Positions 6,283-11,120 of a stretch of DNA of 16,552 nucleotides are shown in pieces (position 1 is the first letter of the stretch; the number at the start of each line of letters is the position of its first letter). The translations under genes and the position numbers were made by a program. The stretch comes from Candidatus Woesearchaeota archaeon (GTDB lineage Archaea; Nanobdellota; Nanobdellia; SCGC-AAA011-G17; VGLX01). Under the pieces are notes generated by a model. It saw only the letters and a program-made list of their open reading frames with translations, made no database searches and had not been told where the DNA came from. Where the stretch lies: the NCBI GenBank assembly GCA_016866645.1, contig VGLX01000004.1, positions 1-16,552 of the forward strand. Reading direction: 5' to 3'.

Positions 6283-7686
6283 TTATTTCTTGGTGAATTC
6301 TTCCTTGAAATGCTTGATTGATGAGCTTACAGGGTTGTATATGCTCTGCCCTAACTGGCAGAGTGATGATTCTTTAGCGTTCTCAGCTAAGTCAAGTATC
6401 AAGTTTGTCAGTTCTTCTGATTTTTCGCCTTTAGATGTTTTCAAGTCTTCTAAGAGCTCGTTTATCCTTCTCAGGCCTTCTTTGCAGGACACGCATTTTC
6501 CGCAGCTTTGCTCTTCTAGGAACTTGGTGAAGTATTGTGTTGTTTCTGGTATTGGCTTGTCTGGCCCGATCACCATCAGCGCGTCTCCCATCATTGAGCC
6601 ATGTTTGCTTAACGCGTCAAAGCATAGCTCGGTTCCTACTAAAAGTTCTTTTGGCAAGAATCCCCCTAACGGCCCTCCGAACTGTATGCCTTTGACAGTG
6701 TGCCAAGGTCTTTTTCCGTGAACGTATACTATGTGTTCTAGTGTTGTCCCCATAGGGACTTCTATTATGCCTTCTTGGTCTACGTCGCCTATTAATGAGA
6801 AGACTTTTGTCCCTTTGCTTGTTGCTGTGCCTGTCTTGGCGTATTCGTCTCCGCCTATGCTTATGATATGTGGGACATTGATCAGTGTTTCTACGTTGTT
6901 GAGGGCTGTTGGCTTGTCGTATAGTCCTTTTTCGGCTGTGTGTATATGCTTCAGCCTCGGCTCTCCGACTTTTCCTTCGATTGCTCTCATCAGAGCGGTT
7001 GATTCTCCACAGACATAGACTCCTGCTGCGGGGAATATCCTCAGGTCAAAGCTGAATTTTGAGCCCATTATGTTATCGCCTAAGAGTTTTTCTTGGTGAG
7101 CTTCTTTTATCGCTTTTTCTAATTTCTTGATGGAGTCTGTGAATTCTCCCTCTGCGTAGATTATCCCTTTGTTGGCGCCTATCGCGTAGGCTGCTATGAG
7201 CATTCCTTCTATGAGCTGGTGAGGATGGTTGGCCATCAGGTAGCGGTCTGAGTTGCTGCCTGGGTCTCCGTTGTGTCCGTTGGCTAGGAGGTATTTTTCT
7301 GGGTTTTGGACTTTTTTGCAGCTTTCCCATTTTCTGGCTGCTGGGAATCCTGCTCCGCCTCTTCCTCTTAATTGTGATTTTTTGACTTCGCTTAGGACGT
7401 ATTCTGGCCCTTGTTCTAACGATTTTTTGAAAGCGTCATAAGGGTGGCTTTTTATCGTTGTTGATTTCTTGCTTATCAGCGGGCCTTTGGCGAGTATTTC
7501 ATATTTTGGCTTTGTCTCTTCTAAAAATTCGTAGAACGTCGCTAATTGTTTTACTTTTGCTGTCGGCAGGCTGTATTGTTTTGATACGTTTTTTATGTCT
7601 TCTTCGGTTATCTTGTAGTTCTGGGATTTTATATCATATAGTGTAGAAATGATATTCTCGTGGTAGAAACGTTTGTCTCGTTTCAT
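6283..7686 (-). CDS. nuoF: NuoF-like FMN/[4Fe-4S] NAD(P)-binding flavoprotein with a NuoE-like helical head
   Basis: A 467-residue relative of the NADH-binding subunit of complex I and of NAD-linked hydrogenases and dehydrogenases. Residues about 10-55 resemble the N-terminal helical part of NuoE (TLYDIKSQNYKITEEDIKNV...VKQLATFYEFL), but the NuoE thioredoxin-fold [2Fe-2S] domain does not follow. FMN/NAD region: GRGGAGFPAARKW (108-120), ANGHNGDPGSNSDR (135-148) and VYVCGESTALMRAIEGKVGEPR (223-244). The SLBB-like part follows (about 295-375), then the [4Fe-4S] site: Cys395, Cys398 and Cys401 in SCGKCVSCKEGLRR, and Cys443 in SSLCQLGQS. It is the first gene of the operon; the next ATG follows its stop after 1 nt. 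Two acidic residues tied to NADH binding in NuoF are replaced (see findings). No hydrogenase or membrane arm is nearby, so it is probably the soluble output module of the 2-oxoacid oxidoreductase. Confidence 0.92.
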   Translation of the reverse strand: MKRDKRFYHENIISTLYDIKSQNYKITEEDIKNVSKQYSLPTAKVKQLATFYEFLEETKPKYEILAKGPLISKKSTTIKSHPYDAFKKSLEQGPEYVLSEVKKSQLRGRGGAGFPAARKWESCKKVQNPEKYLLANGHNGDPGSNSDRYLMANHPHQLIEGMLIAAYAIGANKGIIYAEGEFTDSIKKLEKAIKEAHQEKLLGDNIMGSKFSFDLRIFPAAGVYVCGESTALMRAIEGKVGEPRLKHIHTAEKGLYDKPTALNNVETLINVPHIISIGGDEYAKTGTATSKGTKVFSLIGDVDQEGIIEVPMGTTLEHIVYVHGKRPWHTVKGIQFGGPLGGFLPKELLVGTELCFDALSKHGSMMGDALMVIGPDKPIPETTQYFTKFLEEQSCGKCVSCKEGLRRINELLEDLKTSKGEKSEELTNLILDLAENAKESSLCQLGQSIYNPVSSSIKHFKEEFTKK

Positions 7687-7775
7687 GGTGATTTGGAACC
7701 CGCTTGTTGGTTGTTTTTGGGGCTTTAAAAAAGTTGCTGTTCTGTTTTTTTTCTTGGTGTATAATTTATTACTAA

Positions 7776-7800
7776 TAATATATAAACCTTTCGTTTTTGC
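7776..7800 (-). promoter_or_regulatory. BRE/TATA promoter of the oxidoreductase operon
   Basis: On the minus strand the sequence reads AACGAAAGGTTTATATATTA: a purine-rich BRE (CGAAAGG) directly joined to a TATA box (TTTATATA). Transcription would start near 7755-7760, leaving about 70 nt of leader before the ATG at 7686. A second, weaker TATA-like run (TTTTTTAAAG on the minus strand, about 7724-7733) lies closer to the gene and could give a shorter leader. Confidence 0.7.
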
Positions 7801-7822
7801 AACTACTCAGAAGTGGTTACTA

Positions 7823-8329
7823 TTATGGTTTCTGTATTCTATGCAATCCTAAGAAAGACTTGATCTCATTGAAAAGGTCATAAGTGTCGTCGCGAAGCTC
7901 AGCCTTATAACCTTCAAGCTTGTCAGATATGAAGAAATGGTCATTAAGGGACCTTATGAACCTTGTCATGAAATTGTTCTCCCACCTGTTCTCGTAATCC
8001 TTCTCCAGGAAAGACTCGAACTTAACGCTCACTTCTCCCTGGTTGAGGATTCCTGAACGGGTCTCGACCTCTTTCAAATCTTTAAACTTAATCTTGATAT
8101 CTATGCAAAATTTAGTATAATCATCAACCTTTCGCCAAGGCGCTAATTTTATAGCTGCGCTCTTACCTGACTCCTTAGCAACTTCCCTGTAGTCCTTCTC
8201 GAAAGTCACATACTTATGCTCGTCTAGCCATTTGCGGATATGCCTATACAAGTCGTGCATGCTGAAGACTGACTCAACAGTGACTTTCAAAGGCTTGTTC
8301 GGCGGTATGATAAATTCGATTTCTGCCAT
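7823..8329 (-). CDS. Hypothetical protein, paralogue 3 of a tandem triplet
   Basis: Unknown function. This 168-residue protein shares a layout with the two genes upstream: an N-terminal segment with DLYRHIRKWLDEHKY (about 26-40), a charged strand-rich middle with KVDDYTKFCIDIKIKF (67-82), LNQGEVSVKFESFLEKDYENRW (95-116), and a C-terminal helical part (SLNDHFFISDKLEGYK then DLFNEIKSFLGL). I recall similar about 170-residue proteins as hypotheticals in DPANN archaea, often with several copies per genome, but cannot name a domain. No signal peptide, membrane helix or metal motif is visible. It lies 36 nt after the middle paralogue; that gap is AT-rich and might hold a weak promoter of its own. 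Confidence 0.8.
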   Translation of the reverse strand: MAEIEFIIPPNKPLKVTVESVFSMHDLYRHIRKWLDEHKYVTFEKDYREVAKESGKSAAIKLAPWRKVDDYTKFCIDIKIKFKDLKEVETRSGILNQGEVSVKFESFLEKDYENRWENNFMTRFIRSLNDHFFISDKLEGYKAELRDDTYDLFNEIKSFLGLHRIQKP

Positions 8330-8365
8330 ATTATTAACCTAGTGTTTTATTGTTTATTAATATTC

Positions 8366-8875
8366 TTATTTTACGTATTGGTCGAAATAAGCTTTTATCT
8401 CGTCATGTAAGCTGTAAAATTTATCATAAAGCTTGTACTTATGGTCCTCTATTATCTTCCTTATCACAAAGTATTCATAAATCCTTCTGAAAATATTGTC
8501 TGGACCTTCCTTCTCGATATAAGCGCCCAGCCTTAGTTCAAAATCGCCCTGGTCTATCTTCCTTTTCTTATCACCCACGGGAATTTCTATCTTGTTGACG
8601 CCTATGAGAAGCCAGATGACTTCTATATAATAATGGAAGTACTCAGTCTCATCCTTCTTGCCTTTCCAGCGGATGTGCATCTCCTTACCTTTTGGAAGTG
8701 TCCTTTCTTCGTAGAACTGCTCGAAATCAGCATCAGCTTTAAAGAAGCTGTTGAACTCGAACCATCTCTGCAGCCAAGTATAGAACTCTGGAAGGTCTAA
8801 TAATCCTACGTGCCGAATCTTCACGCCACCCGGCAGCGGGGGCGTTATCCAAATCTTTTCTTTGCGCATTCCCAT
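8366..8875 (-). CDS. Hypothetical protein, paralogue 2 of a tandem triplet
   Basis: A 169-residue protein of the same unnamed family. Shared blocks: DLPEFYTWLQRWFEFNSFF (27-45), ETEYFHYYIEVIWLLIG (76-92), IDQGDFELRLGAYIEK (107-122), and the C-terminal helices FRRIYEYFVIRKIIEDHKYKLY (129-150) and SLHDEIKAYFDQY (155-167). It is the most diverged of the three: the middle strand is more hydrophobic and it has an N-terminal proline-rich stretch (TPPLPGG, residues 11-17) that the others lack. Its ATG follows the stop of paralogue 1 after 1 nt, so the two are one translation-coupled pair. The start at 8875 could instead be the second ATG, two codons later. Confidence 0.8.
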   Translation of the reverse strand: MGMRKEKIWITPPLPGGVKIRHVGLLDLPEFYTWLQRWFEFNSFFKADADFEQFYEERTLPKGKEMHIRWKGKKDETEYFHYYIEVIWLLIGVNKIEIPVGDKKRKIDQGDFELRLGAYIEKEGPDNIFRRIYEYFVIRKIIEDHKYKLYDKFYSLHDEIKAYFDQYVK

Positions 8876-8876
8876 C

Positions 8877-9377
8877 TTAAGCGTTATACAGCTCCAATGC
8901 TTCTTTAAGGCTGTTGAACAAGTCCTCTTGCTCGAATTTCAAAGCCACTGAGTAAACATCATCAATCTTCTTCTTAATAATGAAATTGTTGTATATAAAC
9001 CTTAACAGTTTCGAGAACTTGTTCTTAGACCATACTTTCTTGTAGTCATAATACATTGTGGCTTTTACGAAAGCGCCGAGCTTTCCCTTGTCTAAATCCT
9101 TGTCTTTTACCCTTACTTTCTGCAGCTCTATGATCAAGAACCTTGCTTCCAGCTCAAATTTGAAGTAATCTGTTACCATCCTTTCGCCGATCATGCAAAG
9201 CTTGACTTCAGTGCCTTTCTCTTTCTTATTAGTAGTGTTCTCTTTCTCCACATACTTGTAATTGTTCTCTTCAAACCACTCTCTGAGGCGCTTGTACATT
9301 TTTGACATGTCATAAACGCCATCTTTCTCTATTCTTAAAGTGGGTAGAGACATAGGCTTTGCATCTATTCCGATCAT
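8877..9377 (-). CDS. Hypothetical protein, paralogue 1 (first gene) of a tandem triplet
   Basis: A 166-residue protein heading the three-gene unit. Family blocks: DMSKMYKRLREWFEENNYKY (23-42), VTDYFKFELEARFLIIEL (68-85), LDKGKLGAFVKATMYYDYKKVW (95-116), RFIYNNFIIKKKIDDVY (126-142) and EDLFNSLKEALELY (151-164). The repeated order (amphipathic helix ending in W-[FL]-x-E, then a D-Y-F/T-K-F strand, then a D/N-x-G strand pair, then a helix before I-I-K/R-K-x-I) makes common ancestry with the next two genes fairly clear, although identity is low. The start at 9377 agrees with a promoter that would place transcription at about 9380, giving a leaderless message. Function unknown. Confidence 0.8.
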   Translation of the reverse strand: MIGIDAKPMSLPTLRIEKDGVYDMSKMYKRLREWFEENNYKYVEKENTTNKKEKGTEVKLCMIGERMVTDYFKFELEARFLIIELQKVRVKDKDLDKGKLGAFVKATMYYDYKKVWSKNKFSKLLRFIYNNFIIKKKIDDVYSVALKFEQEDLFNSLKEALELYNA

Positions 9378-9401
9378 GGTATTAAAATAAAAGCCCGGCT
9401 A

Positions 9402-9423
9402 AGTTAATAACCTTTTCGTTTTC
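9402..9423 (-). promoter_or_regulatory. BRE/TATA promoter of the triplet operon
   Basis: The minus strand reads GAAAACGAAAAGGTTATTAA: BRE-like CGAAAAGG joined to a TTATTAA TATA element, the same style as the promoter at 7776-7800. Transcription would begin about 25 nt downstream, near 9380, next to the ATG at 9377. Confidence 0.6.
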
Positions 9424-9642
9424 AGAAAACTTAAACATACTATAAACCCAGTTTTAACGCATATACCTTGTAATGCCCTTCCTATAAGTTCGGAAATCTT
9501 ACAGTTAATATCGGTCTAAAGCGTAAAAACATATAAAATCTTCGTAAAACTTACGGATTAAACGTAACAAATCCGCTGATTCTTGGGTAACTGATATTAA
9601 AACAGAAAACTAGTTATAAATCAACAATGGAGGTATCAACAA
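9424..9642 (+). promoter_or_regulatory. Leader/promoter region of the radical SAM cassette
   Basis: The 265-nt gap between divergent genes (9378-9642) holds no open frame that I would call. A TATA-like CATATAAAA at 9530-9538 would start transcription near 9560 and leave a leader of about 80 nt. Around it CGTAA recurs at 9522-9526, 9543-9547 and 9563-9567, that is 21 and 20 nt apart. Inverted repeats are CGTAA/TTACG (9543-9547 with 9551-9555) and CGGATT/AATCCG (9554-9559 with 9570-9575). Another TATA-like element (TTATAAAT, 9614-9621) lies so close to the ATG that it would remove the ribosome binding site from the mRNA, so it is less likely. The helical spacing of the CGTAA copies suggests operator sites. 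Confidence 0.5.
9629..9634 (+). promoter_or_regulatory. Strong ribosome binding site for the 96-residue protein
   Basis: GGAGGT lies 8 nt before the ATG at 9643. Such a full Shine-Dalgarno is uncommon in this window, where several genes look leaderless. It fixes the start of the small gene, supports it being real and strongly translated, and argues for a leadered transcript. Confidence 0.8.
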
Positions 9643-9933
9643 ATGGTAAAAGAAATCGAGGTTTTTGGAAAAAAAGTTGATATTGAAACAATAAAGAATC
9701 CTAGGCTTAAAAGAACTTTAGAAAAAAGGTTTTGCAGAATGTTCAGATATTGTCCAGATAGCGACACACCTATCGATGACAAATATAAAGGTTGTTATCA
9801 CGGAGAATGGGTTGATTGGAAAGAATATAAAGAAAAATACGGGGATAAAAGTCACAAAGACCACACAGAGTATAAAGAATATAAGGATTACAAAGATTAT
9901 GATGATAAATACCATACTGACGAATGGGTCTGA
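9643..9933 (+). CDS. Small Tyr/Asp/Lys-rich protein, candidate precursor peptide for the adjacent radical SAM enzyme
   Basis: A 96-residue protein that I cannot assign to a known family. Residues 1-30 (MVKEIEVFGKKVDIETIKNP and on) look like a structured, leader-like part. Residues 31-51 hold three cysteines (Cys31, Cys37, Cys51). The tail, 48-96, has 9 Tyr, 3 Trp and many Asp/Lys/Glu/His, and contains eight aromatic-x-acidic triplets: WVD, WKE, YKE and YGD (56-68), then YKE, YKD, YKD and YDD (77-88). DDKY...EWV occurs twice (45-57 and 87-96), the second forming the exact C-terminus. Synonymous codons vary between repeats (TAT/TAC, AAA/AAG), so this is not recent DNA slippage. The radical SAM gene begins 3 nt after the stop. 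Leader plus repeated core next to a SPASM maturase is the pattern of ribosomally made, modified peptides (RiPPs). That role is inferred; a metal-binding or disordered protein is the alternative. Confidence 0.85.
   Translation: MVKEIEVFGKKVDIETIKNPRLKRTLEKRFCRMFRYCPDSDTPIDDKYKGCYHGEWVDWKEYKEKYGDKSHKDHTEYKEYKDYKDYDDKYHTDEWV
9808..9906 (+). repeat. Coding repeat: aromatic-x-acidic triplets in the candidate precursor
   Basis: Within the small gene, codons 56-68 and 77-88 encode two runs of [Trp/Tyr]-x-[Asp/Glu] triplets (WVD-WKE-YKE-K-YGD and YKE-YKD-YKD-YDD), separated by a His/Lys-rich stretch (KSHKDHTE). The period is three residues (nine bases). Confidence 0.8.
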
Positions 9934-9936
9934 AAA

Positions 9937-11049
9937 ATGGAAAGAATTAATCAAAGAGGTTTAGGTATTATATCAAAAGTCACTGAAAGTTGTAACCTAG
10001 CATGCAAATATTGTTACGCAGAGCATGATAACAAGATTAAAAGCATCATGAGTGACGAAACCCTTGAAAACACGATTACTAAATGTTATGAATTCAGCGG
10101 AGAAAGAAAAGATCCCCATTTCATCTGGCATGGAGGAGAACCTCTGTTAGGCGGGCTTGAATTCTTTAAGAATGTAATAAAAATTCAAGATAAGTTTAAG
10201 CCACATAAGATATCAAATGTAATACAAACTAATGCTACGCTAATCAATGATGAAATCCTTGATTTTTTCATTCAAAACAATATACATGTTGGGACAAGCA
10301 TAGACGGGCCTGAAGAGATCCATAACCTCACTAGAATATACTGGGGTAGCACTGGTGCGTTTAAAGATGTTATGGGCGGTGTTGAAAAGATGAGGAAAAA
10401 AGGGATGGATATAGGCGCAATCGTTGTTTTAAACAAGAAGAATGTAAATCACATATCTGAGATTTATGAATTCTTTAAAAGAGAAAACATAGGGTTTAAG
10501 GCTAACCCCCTTATAAAATGTGGACGCGCAATAAAAAATTATGAAGACTTATCTATCACTCCAAAGGAGTATGGTAAAGCACTAATCAAATTGTTTGATC
10601 TATGGTATAATGACTTTGATAACATGAACTTCTCGTGTGACACAGTAGAAGAATTGTTAGGTAATATAACAACTGCTCACCCGAGAGGCTGTGATTTCAG
10701 CGAAGGTTGCCAAGGGAGCTACATATCAGTTTCTCCTAACGGAGAAGTCTATCCATGCGGCAGATTCGGGTCGGACACCCCTGACTATTGCTTAGGCAAC
10801 ATAAACAAGAATAGCCTAGACGACATATTTGAAGAGAAAACTAAGAAAAAACTGCTTGAAAGAACAGCAGACGCTATCGAAGGCTGCAGGCCATGCGAGT
10901 ACAAACAGATATGCAACGGCGGCTGCATGCACAACGCTTACATGAAAAACGGTAACATAATGGATAAAGACTTCTATTGCGCAGGCTACAAAATGGTTCT
11001 TAACCATATCAAGTCAGTTGTTAAGAAAGACTTAGGCATAACCGGATAA
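9937..11049 (+). CDS. Radical SAM/SPASM enzyme, candidate peptide maturase
   Basis: A 370-residue radical SAM enzyme with a complete SPASM domain. The catalytic [4Fe-4S] motif C-x3-C-x2-C is at Cys19/23/26 (SCNLACKYCYAE), followed by SAM-site features WHGGEPLL (64-71) and TSIDGPEEIHN (120-130). The C-terminal auxiliary cluster ligands are all present: Cys252, Cys258 and Cys274 (SPNGEVYPCGRF), then C-x2-C-x5-C-x3-C at 317/320/326/330, and Cys348. Length and cysteine layout closely follow anaerobic sulfatase-maturating enzymes, but the Asp that follows Cys in YPCD of those enzymes is Gly275 here and no sulfatase is nearby; YPCGRF is what I would expect of peptide maturases. There is no recognisable N-terminal RRE domain. 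It is coupled to the 96-residue gene (3-nt gap) and ends in a hairpin, so the cassette has two genes. The substrate is inferred to be the upstream protein; the chemistry (cyclophane, thioether or other) is unknown. Confidence 0.93.
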   Translation: MERINQRGLGIISKVTESCNLACKYCYAEHDNKIKSIMSDETLENTITKCYEFSGERKDPHFIWHGGEPLLGGLEFFKNVIKIQDKFKPHKISNVIQTNATLINDEILDFFIQNNIHVGTSIDGPEEIHNLTRIYWGSTGAFKDVMGGVEKMRKKGMDIGAIVVLNKKNVNHISEIYEFFKRENIGFKANPLIKCGRAIKNYEDLSITPKEYGKALIKLFDLWYNDFDNMNFSCDTVEELLGNITTAHPRGCDFSEGCQGSYISVSPNGEVYPCGRFGSDTPDYCLGNINKNSLDDIFEEKTKKKLLERTADAIEGCRPCEYKQICNGGCMHNAYMKNGNIMDKDFYCAGYKMVLNHIKSVVKKDLGITG

Positions 11050-11050
11050 A

Positions 11051-11070
11051 GAACCTTATGTTCAAGGTTC
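11051..11070 (+). terminator. Perfect 7-bp hairpin after the radical SAM gene
   Basis: GAACCTT (11051-11057), a 6-nt loop, and AAGGTTC (11064-11070) form a perfect stem starting 2 nt after the TAA. No T-run follows directly, so it may protect or process the mRNA end instead of terminating. It separates the cassette from the next promoter. Confidence 0.45.
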
Positions 11071-11083
11071 ATGGTCATCCTTC

Positions 11084-11098
11084 AAAAAGCTTATAAAC
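11084..11098 (+). promoter_or_regulatory. BRE/TATA promoter of the 486-residue protein gene
   Basis: AAAAAGCTTATAAAC has a purine-rich BRE followed by the TATA element CTTATAAA, about 25 nt before the ATG at 11121, so the message should be leaderless. No ribosome binding site is seen. Confidence 0.65.
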
Positions 11099-11120
11099 AA
11101 AAACGTACTTAAACCTTATT

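Noticed and set aside
5214..7686. NuoF/NuoG-like genes as part of an electron-bifurcating hydrogenase or of complex I
   Set aside because: No H-cluster motifs, no NiFe subunits and no membrane arm genes in the operon; the gene order joins them to 2-oxoacid oxidoreductase subunits.
9614..9621. TTATAAAT as the main TATA box of the radical SAM cassette
   Set aside because: Transcription would then start at about the ATG and exclude the clear GGAGGT site; the upstream element at 9530-9538 fits better, though dual starts are possible.
9378..9642. Possible tRNA or small RNA in the longest gap
   Set aside because: No cloverleaf or T-loop (GGTTC-A/G-A) pattern and only short inverted repeats; better explained as a regulatory region.
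9886..9909. DYKDYDDK in the small protein differs by one residue from the FLAG epitope
   Set aside because: It lies inside a longer natural run of aromatic-x-acidic triplets with native codon use and no vector sequence around it; coincidence.
9776..9964. Overlapping plus-strand open frame in the small gene (MTNIKVVITENG...)
   Set aside because: It has no ribosome site, a Lys/Ile-rich composition typical of out-of-frame AT-rich DNA, and runs into the radical SAM gene in another frame.
9937..11049. Annotation as an anaerobic sulfatase-maturating enzyme
   Set aside because: The catalytic Asp after the YPC cysteine is Gly and no sulfatase is present; the overall likeness is shared by many SPASM enzymes.
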